DNA of 64,000 bases. It comes from a virus. Shown here one piece after another: positions 7,401-14,114 of this stretch. Under the pieces are notes generated by a model, which saw only the letters and a program-made list of their open reading frames with translations, was not told the DNA's origin and ran no database searches. The translations under genes were made by a program, and so were the position numbers. The DNA lies in the IMG/VR virus record IMGVR_UViG_3300031237_000001, positions 1-64,000 of that record. One strand, given 5' to 3'. Numbering within the stretch: the stretch's first letter is position 1; every line of letters begins with the position of its first letter.

Positions 7401-7519
7401 CGCCGGTTCAAGTCTGGAGGATAAAAAAGGGGGACCAGTTGACGGAGAATCAGCGGCGACTTCTACAGATAGAGCGTGTAACCTTTCCGCTCCAAGAACC
7501 GTCTCAAAGTAGAAGATGA
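7397..7519 (+). CDS. Small basic hypothetical peptide (40 aa)
   Basis: The frame starts at GTG 7397, overlapping the stop of the membrane peptide, and ends at TGA 7517-7519, overlapping the next ATG. It is a polar, basic peptide (VWRIKKGDQLTENQRRLL). The two coupled junctions are the evidence; no family known. Confidence 0.5.
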   Translation: MTPVQVWRIKKGDQLTENQRRLLQIERVTFPLQEPSQSRR

Positions 7520-7935
7520 AGAAGAAGTTCTGGACGGCGAAAGAGCAGGCGGTTTATAGAGCCCAGGGAGATCAAGGCCCCGATCCTGCCGCCGCTCCCT
7601 CGTTGCCCCGGGTCTTCCGCGTCTTCTTCTCACAGTTCGAGCCTGTGTACGCCCGCACAGGTAACACCGGCCGCATGTACTCCTTCACGTTGACCTGGGA
7701 GATCGCGGTCGGTACGAAGCTCCTCGGCATGTCGTTGACCCGCTGCCAGTTCCAGGTTCTCAAGTCTGGTGTGAAGGGGCCGCTCTACCGCTGGGCGCCG
7801 GCCCAGAACGTCAAAGGCTTCGCTCACTTCCACAACAACATACCGTACCCCGATCTGTACACCTACGTCCTCGACGAGTTGATGAAGACGCCCTATGCTG
7901 CCCGTCTTGGACGCCCCAAGGAGGAGGACCTTTAA
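7516..7935 (+). CDS. Hypothetical protein (139 aa)
   Basis: An ATGA-coupled start gives a basic N-terminus (MKKKFWTAKEQAVYRAQG). The remainder is a beta-rich domain (VFRVFFSQFEPVY, MYSFTLTWEIAVG) with a helical end. The opening 'FWTAxEQxxYRxxG' also occurs in the late protein at 38299 (FWTAAEQEAYRGAGD), an unexpected short match between an early and a late protein. Function unknown. Confidence 0.75.
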   Translation: MKKKFWTAKEQAVYRAQGDQGPDPAAAPSLPRVFRVFFSQFEPVYARTGNTGRMYSFTLTWEIAVGTKLLGMSLTRCQFQVLKSGVKGPLYRWAPAQNVKGFAHFHNNIPYPDLYTYVLDELMKTPYAARLGRPKEEDL

Positions 7936-7939
7936 GAAG

Positions 7940-8125
7940 ATGCGGCGAAACTACGTAGACACGGCGATCCTGGTAGGAAGTCTCGGCGGCAAGGTTCTGG
8001 TAGAAACTGTTGATGGTTTAGACGGGTGGGAACTGGAGCCCGCGAACGCTCGTCGCCTTGCCAAGAGCCTAGTGAAGTTCGCGGACATCGCCGAGCGCAA
8101 GATGCTGCTGGAGGACCTTTCATGA
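7940..8125 (+). CDS. Small hypothetical protein (61 aa)
   Basis: ATG 7940 follows AAGGAGGAGGACCTTTAAGA. The protein has a beta hairpin (AILVGSLGGKVLVETV) and two helices (ANARRLAKSLVKFADIAERK). The next gene overlaps by ATGA. Unknown function. Confidence 0.65.
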   Translation: MRRNYVDTAILVGSLGGKVLVETVDGLDGWELEPANARRLAKSLVKFADIAERKMLLEDLS

Positions 8126-8598
8126 TTCTGGAAGCTGTACCACCGGACGAGATCTTGCCGCCCGCTGAAGTAGTCAACGAACAGCCCGCGATGCGTCAAG
8201 TCGCCCGGCGCATCGTCGATCTGGTCGAGCAGACGGGCCTCAGTGAGGAGAAGGCCGCCAGTCAGGTCTGCCCTCTTCCGTGGGCCTCGTTGATGAAGCG
8301 GGACGACTTCGTAACCGCGATCACGGAGATCCGCTCTCGTTACGGTGCCATCAGCGACGAGGAGCAGAGGGAGTTGATAAAGGCTGGCTGGACGAAGCAG
8401 ATGGTAGACGGCCTTTTATCCGACGATCCCGTTACGAAGAAGCTGGGACAGGACGCCTCTAAGTTACTCGCCCCTCAAGTCGGCCTCGCTCAACAGCCGA
8501 GCGTCCAGGTCGGCGTTCAGATCGGCGGCGATCTAGCGCCTCTGCTCAAAGATGCCGACGTAGCTTCCGTAGTCAGGGAGGACGACGCCGATGTCTAA
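8122..8598 (+). CDS. Helical DNA-binding-like protein, possible small terminase-type (158 aa)
   Basis: ATGA-coupled start at 8122 behind GGAGGACC. Residues 25-95 form several helices (ARRIVDLVEQTGLSEEKAAS and so on) of helix-turn-helix appearance. A short helix (LLSDDPVTKKLGQDASKLLA) follows, then a beta-like tail ending VQVGVQIGGDLAPLL. Small terminase subunits often show helices, a multimerisation segment and such a tail, but the resemblance is loose, and the large subunit lies 43 kb away on the other strand. An early DNA-binding regulator is an equal possibility. Confidence 0.6.
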   Translation: MILEAVPPDEILPPAEVVNEQPAMRQVARRIVDLVEQTGLSEEKAASQVCPLPWASLMKRDDFVTAITEIRSRYGAISDEEQRELIKAGWTKQMVDGLLSDDPVTKKLGQDASKLLAPQVGLAQQPSVQVGVQIGGDLAPLLKDADVASVVREDDADV

Positions 8599-8869
8599 GG
8601 CGAGAATGACGCACGAAGAAACGCAGAAGCTGCGCGACCTCTGGGCCAGCCACGAGTTCAAGCGGGCCTCTCCTGTCAACCGCCTGATCCGCCGCTTCGT
8701 CGTCGGCCTTTTAGACGAGATCCTCCTTCGGGACGCCGAGATCGCTGCTATCGAGGAATGGACGGGTCAGTCGCGTCAGCAGATGACTCGGAAGCAGACG
8801 ATAAATGCTAGTCACTGTACATGCGGTGTCTGCCAAGAGTGTGACTGGGTGCGGAGTCACGCCGTATGA
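8591..8869 (+). CDS. Hypothetical protein with C-terminal Cys cluster (92 aa)
   Basis: ATG 8591 follows AGGGAGGACGACGCCG within the end of the previous gene. Helical N-terminal two thirds; the C-terminal third has HCTCGVCQECDW, a tight cluster able to bind zinc. Overlaps the next gene by 4 nt. Function unknown. Confidence 0.65.
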   Translation: MSKARMTHEETQKLRDLWASHEFKRASPVNRLIRRFVVGLLDEILLRDAEIAAIEEWTGQSRQQMTRKQTINASHCTCGVCQECDWVRSHAV

Positions 8870-9111
8870 TCCTGCGAGATAAGCCCGACGAAGACGACGA
8901 GGTACCGGATGACTTGCGCTTCCAGCTCTACCAGTGGGACCCGCGGTTGTCGCGGCCCAAGGTGCCGCACCTCTCGGGAGATGCTATCGCCTCCATCTGC
9001 GGGCGTCCCGACACGTCCAGGCGCATCCAGGACCTGATGAACGCAGTCGCCCAGAAGTTGAAGAAGGTAGAAGAGGCAAAGGAGAAGGAGACGAAAGATG
9101 GCGAGGTTTAA
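8866..9111 (+). CDS. Charged hypothetical protein (81 aa)
   Basis: ATG 8866 is coupled to the preceding stop. The start is acidic (DKPDEDDEVPDD), and the end is a lysine/glutamate-rich helix (AQKLKKVEEAKEKETK) that could be a coiled coil. No family recognised. Confidence 0.65.
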   Translation: MILRDKPDEDDEVPDDLRFQLYQWDPRLSRPKVPHLSGDAIASICGRPDTSRRIQDLMNAVAQKLKKVEEAKEKETKDGEV

Positions 9112-9307
9112 GGACGTGGAATGGAGCGTGGAAGCTGACAGGAGCAACCGCGTCTCTTGGGATCAAGTTCAAGCTTCTATTCTCATGGACATCCGCGACG
9201 AGTTGAAGCAGTTGAACCGGATCTTTTCGTGCCCCAACTTCTTGGCGATGCCCCGGGATCTACGTGCGATTCGTCTGAATACTACGAAGAGAAAGGCGAA
9301 GACGTGA
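9098..9307 (+). CDS. Conserved-type small phage protein (69 aa)
   Basis: ATG 9098 follows AAGGAGACGAAAG. The pattern 'DIRDELKQLNRIF SCPNF', then a short basic tail, is one I know from many phages: a helix followed by LNxxxxCPNF and RxLRxI. No function has been given to it as far as I know. It sits directly before the nuclease-like gene. Confidence 0.7.
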   Translation: MARFKDVEWSVEADRSNRVSWDQVQASILMDIRDELKQLNRIFSCPNFLAMPRDLRAIRLNTTKRKAKT

Positions 9308-10119
9308 AGGTAAACTGGGACCGGGTTAAAGCGGCTATTGAAGAGGAAGGCGTTAAGAGGGCGAAGAAGCCGCTGGCCCGCTTCGACCTGGAGGACGCGG
9401 TCGATCTCGTCCGCCTCGCCGCAAACAAGTGGCTCGACGAGGACCTGCGTCTCCTACGAGCCCCCGTCTTCGAGGTTAGCTTCCGTCAAGAAGTCGTCCC
9501 GGGCGTCTACGCCAAGGGCGTCCTGGACGTGTTCACCGAGCATCGTCCCGCGGTCGAAACCGAAGCCTACCTGCCCTGCGTCATCGACTGGAAGACTCGT
9601 CAAACGGCCGACGTTGACAGCGACTGGGCTCGTGACCTCCGCGACTCGGCTCAGTGGCGCATTTACGCCTGGGCCAGCCGGGCTCCTCACTTTTTCTACC
9701 GGGGTCTCTCCCGCCGCTCTCGTAAGTGCCGCGAAGTTCCCATTCAGGTGCCCGAGGACAATGACGCTTGGGTGGAGAACTACCTGCGGGGGATCGCTGC
9801 GCAGCACGTCGCTCTTACTTCTGCCGAGTTACCCGTGTGGCCTCAAGTCAAACCGCGGGCATGTAGGGCTTGGGGAAGAGACTGCGAAAGGCGAGATAGT
9901 CTACGCAATACTGGTAATTGCGGTCCTCCCGAGGCTTTGCGAGGCAGCAGGGACCTTAGTTATACGGCAATCGAAAGATTTCTGCTTTGTCCTGAGCGTT
10001 ATCGTTGTCATGCTCTAGCACCGGACGGCGAGTATGAGTCTGACGACTCTCTCTTCGGAAGTGCGTTCCATGCCGGTGCGGCCGAAGCATGGCGTCAGGC
10101 TTTTCAGGAGGAGAACTGA
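9304..10119 (+). CDS. Cas4/RecB-like nuclease with circularly permuted motif order (271 aa)
   Basis: GTG 9304 overlaps the previous stop (GTGA). Residues 66-121 carry the core of a PD-(D/E)XK RecB-type nuclease: GVLD at 72-75, IDWKT at 94-98 and the QWRIY motif at 117-121. Cysteines follow at 187, 194 and 206. Then, at 219-234, comes the segment SYTAIERFLLCPERYR and, at 252-256, GSAFH. In known Cas4/AddB/RecB-like nucleases those last two motifs come first. Here the halves are swapped, which still brings four cysteines (187, 194, 206, 229) together as for an iron-sulphur cluster. Expected role: DNA end processing in recombination or replication. Whether it is active is unknown. Confidence 0.75.
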   Translation: MKVNWDRVKAAIEEEGVKRAKKPLARFDLEDAVDLVRLAANKWLDEDLRLLRAPVFEVSFRQEVVPGVYAKGVLDVFTEHRPAVETEAYLPCVIDWKTRQTADVDSDWARDLRDSAQWRIYAWASRAPHFFYRGLSRRSRKCREVPIQVPEDNDAWVENYLRGIAAQHVALTSAELPVWPQVKPRACRAWGRDCERRDSLRNTGNCGPPEALRGSRDLSYTAIERFLLCPERYRCHALAPDGEYESDDSLFGSAFHAGAAEAWRQAFQEEN

Positions 10120-10120
10120 G

Positions 10121-10315
10121 ATGGAACACGATCTTATACTACGTCCAGATGGGAAAGCGTACTTCTGTAGGTCGTGTCTGCGCTTGTGGTTGAGCATGCC
10201 TCCCGACCCTGAAGCCGTGTGCCCCAGTACGCCACCGCAGAGCCGGCCCGAGGACTTTAACCGGAACCTTCAGGAGTTGGCGAAGTGCGCCGGAGCTGAA
10301 AGCGAGGGTTTGTGA
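10121..10315 (+). CDS. Small zinc-binding-like protein (64 aa)
   Basis: ATG 10121 follows AGGAGGAGAACTGAG. The protein has FCRSCLRLW near residue 17 and CPST near residue 34, one CxxC and a single CP; a helical acidic tail follows. Function unknown. Confidence 0.65.
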   Translation: MEHDLILRPDGKAYFCRSCLRLWLSMPPDPEAVCPSTPPQSRPEDFNRNLQELAKCAGAESEGL

Positions 10316-10515
10316 GAAGTACCACCGGCGCTCACACCTCTTTCGTACCCATACTCGGGGTCGCTACGCTGTACCGCTTCTCGAACCGGCGCTGGCTCGT
10401 TCAGTGGTGGTTCCAGATCGGAGCCGATCAGAAGCCGCCGCCGATTCGTGCCGAAGAGATCATCGCCCTTCTGGAAGAGGTCGTCGCCGAGAATCGGGAG
10501 CCGTTGACGAAATGA
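10312..10515 (+). CDS. Hypothetical protein (67 aa)
   Basis: GTG 10312 overlaps the previous stop. A beta-rich, tryptophan-containing first half (RWLVQWWFQIG) is followed by an acidic helix (EIIALLEEVVAENRE). Coupled to the next gene by ATGA. Function unknown. Confidence 0.6.
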   Translation: MRSTTGAHTSFVPILGVATLYRFSNRRWLVQWWFQIGADQKPPPIRAEEIIALLEEVVAENREPLTK

Positions 10516-10727
10516 GGACGCGCCCGGATTTTCGCCGTCCCGTTCCTGTTGAGGCCCGTCATCAATGCGGCCCGTTTAAGGGCGTAGCTTACCGTCCCGG
10601 CCTAGGCACCGTGCGCTGCCAAGGCTGTCGCCGTGTCAACCTTTACGAAGGCGGGCAGAGAGATTGGGACGACCTGCTCGCCGGGATGAAGTCTATGAGA
10701 CGAGGGGAACGTGGGGCGCTTCTCTAG
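10512..10727 (+). CDS. Small zinc-finger-like basic protein (71 aa)
   Basis: ATG 10512 is coupled to the preceding stop. The segment CGPFKGVAYRPG...CQGCRRVN contains one single Cys and one CxxC; arginine-rich overall. Possibly nucleic-acid binding. The next start lies 16 nt inside its end. Confidence 0.6.
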   Translation: MRTRPDFRRPVPVEARHQCGPFKGVAYRPGLGTVRCQGCRRVNLYEGGQRDWDDLLAGMKSMRRGERGALL

Positions 10728-11043
10728 GTTACGTCAGGCTCGCGAAGCCGCCGGGCGCCGGGAGAACGAAGATGACCTGGCTAAGGAGCTGAACATCATC
10801 TTGCGGACTACACACTATGAGGACCATGACCACTTCCGCCGGGCCGTATCTCGTTGCGTGCAGCGTGTGCCCGTTTGCTATCTCCCTACTCTTCTCGGCG
10901 GTGAGCCTCGGCGTATCTCTACTCGTTTGGGTATCGAGATACCTTCCGACGCTGAGTCGCCCCGGCCCCGGCGAAAGAGGCGCGTCACTGAAGCCCGCCT
11001 GCTCCAGTTGCAGAGAGCACGGGAGAGGAGACACGCCCGATGA
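10711..11043 (+). CDS. Basic helical protein (110 aa)
   Basis: GTG 10711 follows GAGGGGAAC. Arginine-rich at both ends (RLRQAREAAGRREN and LQLQRARERRHAR) with a helical centre, so it may bind nucleic acid. Another frame over 10817-11053 is also open but looks like a shadow. Coupled to the next gene by ATGA. Confidence 0.55.
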   Translation: MGRFSRLRQAREAAGRRENEDDLAKELNIILRTTHYEDHDHFRRAVSRCVQRVPVCYLPTLLGGEPRRISTRLGIEIPSDAESPRPRRKRRVTEARLLQLQRARERRHAR

Positions 11044-11156
11044 CGGTGGCTGAACCGCCCGAAGTCCTCCTCGGCGCCCTTCTCTGCTTCGTCCTGGCCG
11101 GCTTCCTGCTTTACCTAGCCTTCAGCGACGGGGACGGTACGAGGTTCAGATTCTAA
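11040..11156 (+). CDS. 38-residue single-span membrane peptide
   Basis: ATG 11040 overlaps the previous stop; the TAA stop overlaps the next ATG (TAATG). A hydrophobic core (VLLGALLCFVLAGFLLYLAF) makes one membrane span with a charged tail (SDGDGTRFRF). One of the series of micro-proteins in this arm. Confidence 0.6.
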   Translation: MTVAEPPEVLLGALLCFVLAGFLLYLAFSDGDGTRFRF

Positions 11157-11446
11157 TGACGTGGCCTTCTACGACGATCTTAGATGACCGCCGGGCGTCG
11201 GGTGACCACGGGGCGTCACGTCGCCTCCGCGGCTGGTACAGCCGTCGTCCGGGGCCAACGTCCTCATCTCGTTCAAAAAGCTGGGTCCACAGGCCGTGTT
11301 CCCGTCTCAACTGCCACAGTTTCAGTTCCGTCAGTGTCAAGATGCCTTCCTCCTGCCCCGTCTACATGCACGCCGCTTGTCATACGGGCTGCGTACAAAC
11401 GGCAAAAATAACCCTTGACATACGATGCGGATCTGTGCGAAGATAA
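11156..11446 (+). CDS. Doubtful open frame (96 aa)
   Basis: The TAATG junction with the preceding gene is the only support. The translated sequence is serine/arginine-rich and low in aliphatic residues, unlike a folded protein. A second frame over 11220-11418 gives more protein-like sequence (GANVLISFKKLGPQ) but has no normal start codon. This stretch may hold a decayed or frameshifted gene. Confidence 0.3.
   Translation: MTWPSTTILDDRRASGDHGASRRLRGWYSRRPGPTSSSRSKSWVHRPCSRLNCHSFSSVSVKMPSSCPVYMHAACHTGCVQTAKITLDIRCGSVRR
11415..11444 (+). promoter_or_regulatory. Possible promoter
   Basis: A perfect TTGACA at 11415-11420 is followed, 18 nt later, by GAAGAT at 11439-11444, which matches the -10 consensus at only three positions. 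It precedes a group of small Cys-rich and membrane-peptide genes. The -35 is convincing, the -10 is not. Confidence 0.4.
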
Positions 11447-11451
11447 CTGGT

Positions 11452-11733
11452 ATGGACGGCGACGTAGAGATCAAGTTCCAAACAGGGAGGCCGGAAGGAA
11501 ATGAGCTACGAGTGCGTGACGTGCGGTTCACTCTGCACCCTGAGTCGGAGAGACCTTCAGAACCGTCGGTCCAAGTAAGCCGAGTGCCCGACACGATGTG
11601 GTGGGATCAGAATTGCGTGACATGCCAAGAGATCTGGAGCGCGGGAGGCTTTGGTCCATCCCACGTTGGTTCTAAAGTACTGCGAGAGCGGTTCCTTAGC
11701 TTCGGGAGGCCAGAATGCCCACTGCACCTGTGA
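11452..11733 (+). CDS. Doubtful Cys-containing frame (93 aa)
   Basis: The frame from ATG 11452 (or 11425) to TGA 11731-11733 contains NCVTCQEIW and ends in PECPLHL. Its start has no clear ribosome-binding site. It overlaps two better-signalled small frames (11501-11578 and 11651-11746), so at most some of the three can be real. Confidence 0.35.
   Translation: MDGDVEIKFQTGRPEGNELRVRDVRFTLHPESERPSEPSVQVSRVPDTMWWDQNCVTCQEIWSAGGFGPSHVGSKVLRERFLSFGRPECPLHL
11501..11578 (+). CDS. 25-residue Cys-rich peptide
   Basis: ATG 11501 follows GGAAGGAA closely. The peptide has YECVTCGSLC, a tight three-cysteine knot like half a zinc ribbon, and a basic tail. It may be the N-terminal part of the zinc-binding protein whose C-terminal motif appears in another frame at 11651-11746. 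Confidence 0.35.
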   Translation: MSYECVTCGSLCTLSRRDLQNRRSK

Positions 11734-11746
11734 CACATGCTTTTAA
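11651..11746 (+). CDS. C-terminal fragment with a common phage Cys/His motif (31 aa)
   Basis: This frame ends in CESGSLASGGQNAHCTCDTCF. I recognise that pattern, C.SG..ASGG.NAHCTCD.CF, as a frequent C-terminus of small phage and actinobacterial proteins. The only possible start is a poorly placed TTG at 11651. The motif is intact while its N-terminal part is missing from the frame, which suggests a frameshift or a very short gene. Confidence 0.4.
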   Translation: MVHPTLVLKYCESGSLASGGQNAHCTCDTCF

Positions 11747-11843
11747 CTGCGCGGACGTTTTTACAGCGGTTGTCGGCGGTTCGTTTATCGTGGCGTTCGT
11801 GGTATTCGCTGTAATCGTGGCGGTGAAATTATGCAAGAAGTGA
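11715..11843 (+). CDS. 42-residue membrane peptide
   Basis: ATG 11715 follows CGGGAGGCCAGA, a good site. The product has a long hydrophobic stretch (GSFIVAFVVFAVIVAV) and a basic end (KLCKK), so one membrane span. The next gene starts 13 nt inside its end. Confidence 0.6.
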   Translation: MPTAPVTHAFNCADVFTAVVGGSFIVAFVVFAVIVAVKLCKK

Positions 11844-12058
11844 AGTGCGCGGGTAACCTGCCGGACGGCTGCGTCGACCCGTCGGACCTGGATTACTACG
11901 AGCGTGTGAACGGCCCCGACGAGGACCCGCAGGACGAGGACGACGAGTCCGATCTGCCGCCCGAGTGTGAGCTGGACGAGGACTACGAGGCGTGGCTGGA
12001 CGAGGTTTACAAGCAGGACGACCGGTTTTATCAGGACGCCTGCCGCGTTGCTTCTTAA
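11831..12058 (+). CDS. Very acidic protein (75 aa)
   Basis: ATG 11831 lies in the end of the membrane-peptide gene. Residues 20-60 are dominated by Asp and Glu (GPDEDPQDEDDESDLPPE and following), giving a strongly negative protein, with Cys at 6, 14, 46 and 71. Small, highly acidic phage proteins often mimic DNA to block host nucleases or regulators; here this is an inference from composition only. Confidence 0.7.
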   Translation: MQEVKCAGNLPDGCVDPSDLDYYERVNGPDEDPQDEDDESDLPPECELDEDYEAWLDEVYKQDDRFYQDACRVAS

Positions 12059-12067
12059 GGAGACGAG

Positions 12068-12097
12068 ATGCACATTAAGGTGTGGGCCGAGCGATGA
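12068..12097 (+). CDS. 9-codon leader-like frame
   Basis: AAGGAGACGAG, a strong ribosome-binding site, precedes ATG 12068, and the frame ends after nine codons (MHIKVWAER) at a TGA overlapping the next ATG pair. It may serve only to bring ribosomes to the membrane-protein gene at 12094. Confidence 0.35.
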   Translation: MHIKVWAER

Positions 12098-12246
12098 TGA
12101 AACTTGGTAGCGTCGGCGAGACACGGTTTGAGGCCGACAAACGTAGAGCTAATACAATCGGACTTTACGTGCCGCTTTTCATTTCCCTGCTTACGGGATT
12201 GGTTGGCTTTGTCTCGTGGTGGATAAGTCTTAGGGAGACAAGATGA
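12094..12246 (+). CDS. Small membrane protein (50 aa)
   Basis: The frame begins ATGATG at 12094 and ends at TGA 12244-12246, overlapping the next gene. Residues 1-22 are charged, and residues 25-45 (GLYVPLFISLLTGLVGFVSWW) form one membrane span with a basic tail. N-in/C-out or the reverse cannot be told. Function unknown. Confidence 0.6.
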   Translation: MMKLGSVGETRFEADKRRANTIGLYVPLFISLLTGLVGFVSWWISLRETR

Positions 12247-12641
12247 TGAAACTTGACTTGACGAAGCCGGTTCGTCTGAAGAATGGTAACGAGGTCAGGA
12301 TTTACTGCATGGACGGCGGCGGCAACTATCCTGTTCACGGCGCCTACAGGAGTAGCGTTGACAGTAACATCTGGATCGTGGCGGCGTGGGACATGAAAGG
12401 GTTCGCTAACATCTGGATAGGTACCACAGAGAACATGGCTAACTTGGTCAACGTCCCCGAGCCCTTCACTCGCAGCGGCTGGGTGAACATCTATCCTTAT
12501 GCCTCGGGGCGTCTTTGTAATCATCCTGGCGTCGGCGCAACGGTGTATGAATCGAAGTCAGACGCCGATAAGAATGCACTGAACGACCGAATCGCCGTCG
12601 TCCCCTTCACGATTACAGGTAACGTAGGAGACGGCCTGTGA
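12243..12641 (+). CDS. Hypothetical phage protein (132 aa)
   Basis: Starts ATGATG at 12243, four nt inside the previous gene, behind GGGAGACAAG. The opening MKLDLTKPVRLKNGNEVRIYC is a pattern I know from many phage proteins of unknown role (LDLTKPVxxxxGxxVRI). It ends in PFTITGNVGDGL. Beta-rich, soluble. Confidence 0.75.
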   Translation: MMKLDLTKPVRLKNGNEVRIYCMDGGGNYPVHGAYRSSVDSNIWIVAAWDMKGFANIWIGTTENMANLVNVPEPFTRSGWVNIYPYASGRLCNHPGVGATVYESKSDADKNALNDRIAVVPFTITGNVGDGL

Positions 12642-13153
12642 AGGTCGCCCGCGTCCTGCGCATCATCGAGTACGTCGGCCCCGAAGCGTGGGTAGAGCAG
12701 AACTGCATCGCCCAGCGCAAGATCAAGGGCCGTAAGGTTTTCCCGAACGGCGGCTACATCACCGAGGGTATCCTGGGCAACACCGCGGAGCTCCTAGAGT
12801 GTTCCGCGCTTCAAGAAGCCGCCGAAGCCCTCGTGAACCAGAAGCTCTGCCCGGACTGCGGCGGTGGTCAGAAGTTCGACTCGACACTGTGCCGTACCTG
12901 CGGGGGCCGCGCTTACGTCTCGGCCATCGTGGACTTCGACGAGACCGCCGAGGAGTTGCGCCGTGAGGCTGATAAGGCTACCACGCCGCCTCGTGAAGAT
13001 CATCGCCTGGGAGCTGAGGAGAGAGAAGACCCAGACGACCTTTGCGCCTGCGGTCACTACAGATCTCAGCATCGTCAGCTTGAGTATCAATGCGGCGGCG
13101 TCGGCCCCGACTGGCAGTGCCCCGCAGCCTGCCCCCACTTCGTAGCAAGTTAA
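12638..13153 (+). CDS. Zinc-finger protein with DnaJ-type cysteine repeats (171 aa)
   Basis: GTG 12638 overlaps the previous stop. Residues 1-50 form a beta-rich part seen in other phages (YVGPEAWVEQ...GGYITEG). Then CPDCGGGQ and CRTCGGRA, a DnaJ-like CxxCxGx pair, and a C-terminal CACGHY...C...CPAACPH cluster probably bind one or two zinc ions. Likely a nucleic-acid or protein-binding accessory factor; no enzymatic motif. Confidence 0.7.
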   Translation: MKVARVLRIIEYVGPEAWVEQNCIAQRKIKGRKVFPNGGYITEGILGNTAELLECSALQEAAEALVNQKLCPDCGGGQKFDSTLCRTCGGRAYVSAIVDFDETAEELRREADKATTPPREDHRLGAEEREDPDDLCACGHYRSQHRQLEYQCGGVGPDWQCPAACPHFVAS

Positions 13154-13162
13154 GGAGCGTTC

Positions 13163-13615
13163 ATGAATACACGTTATCTGTACATCGTAGCGGCCGTCCT
13201 CCTGTTGACAGCCGCTACCCCGCAGCACCCGAATCACTCGGTTCGCCTCGACCGCCTCCAGGTCTCTGCCGCCGACAATGACAAGTACCTTCAGATCGTC
13301 GCCGGCAAGGTGCAGCCGTCCTCCGGCGTTCCCCTGCCCGTCTTCGTCGATGCCGCGCTCAATGTGACGACAGGTGTCCTGCCGATTCTGCGCGACGGTA
13401 CGACGGGGGTACTCACCTTACCGTCTGCGCCTAATCCGCCGCAGTCCCTGCACCTCTATGTAAATGGACTTCGTCAAGTCCTGGGTCGGGACATCATCCT
13501 GAACGGCACTATCGCAACACCGGGGCCGGACCAGACTTTACCGGACGGCCGCGTGTACACACCGAAGGGAGCGATCTTGGATGCTGACGAGATCGTCGCC
13601 GATTATCGACGCTAG
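13163..13615 (+). CDS. Exported protein with tail-fibre-like domain (150 aa)
   Basis: ATG 13163 follows AAGGAGCGTTC. Residues 1-19 are a signal peptide (basic start, then YIVAAVLLLTAATP). The mature part includes SLHLYVNGLRQVLGRDIIL and ends DADEIVADYRR. This is the pattern of a short beta domain often found in phage tail fibres (LYVNGLRQ...D...LADYR). An exported fibre-like domain in the early operon is unusual. It could block receptors or act at the cell surface. Confidence 0.65.
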   Translation: MNTRYLYIVAAVLLLTAATPQHPNHSVRLDRLQVSAADNDKYLQIVAGKVQPSSGVPLPVFVDAALNVTTGVLPILRDGTTGVLTLPSAPNPPQSLHLYVNGLRQVLGRDIILNGTIATPGPDQTLPDGRVYTPKGAILDADEIVADYRR

Positions 13616-13627
13616 GAGGAGACCGTC

Positions 13628-14095
13628 ATGGAACTGGTAATTAACAGGTGCTATGGAGGCTTTTCCTTATCGCCTCTTGCTGTTCAGGAATTGGCGAAGA
13701 GAAAGGGTAAGAAGTGTTTCTTCTTTACGTATGACTGCGACAAGGGCTACGTGCCTACGACGCTGGAGAAGTTGTTAAGTAAGCGTACTCTGTTCTTCTG
13801 CGCCTTTTCTCGCGCTGACGCTCCGACACTACTTAACCGCAGCAAGGACTGGGGCGAGATGACGACGGAAGAACGACAGGCAGAGAATGCTTTGCACGAT
13901 GAACTAGATCTGCCATCTCGTCCGCCAAATCGTTCCGATCCTGATCTGATCGCCGTTGTTCGGGAACTTGGTGAGGCAGCTAACGGAGGCTGTGCCGAGT
14001 TGGCAATAGTGTCCGTTCCAGATGGCGTAGAGTGGGAAATCGACGAGTACGACGGCGTGGAGCACGTCGCCGAAACGCACAGAACTTGGAGATAA
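13628..14095 (+). CDS. Conserved-type phage protein (155 aa)
   Basis: ATG 13628 follows AGGAGGAGACCGTC. The features VINRCYGGFSLSPLAVQ at the start, RSDPDLIAVVRELGEAANG in the middle and VEWEIDEYDGVEHVAE...RTW at the end define a phage family I recognise, but whose activity I do not know. It precedes the RecA-like ATPase. Confidence 0.75.
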   Translation: MELVINRCYGGFSLSPLAVQELAKRKGKKCFFFTYDCDKGYVPTTLEKLLSKRTLFFCAFSRADAPTLLNRSKDWGEMTTEERQAENALHDELDLPSRPPNRSDPDLIAVVRELGEAANGGCAELAIVSVPDGVEWEIDEYDGVEHVAETHRTWR

Positions 14096-14114
14096 AAAAG
14101 GAGAACCTTGAAAC

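Noticed and set aside
10817-11053. A 78-codon frame with a hydrophobic stretch.
   Set aside because: It overlaps the gene at 10711 throughout and lacks a ribosome-binding site; the hydrophobic part comes from codons of the other frame.
11184-11411. A 75-codon frame between 11184 and 11411.
   Set aside because: Thr/Val/Ala/Arg-rich without protein-like pattern and no start signal; the region is uncertain in all three frames.
12250-12262. CTTGACTTGACG as a -35 box.
   Set aside because: It lies inside the coding start LDLTK of the gene at 12243, with no -10 at a proper distance.
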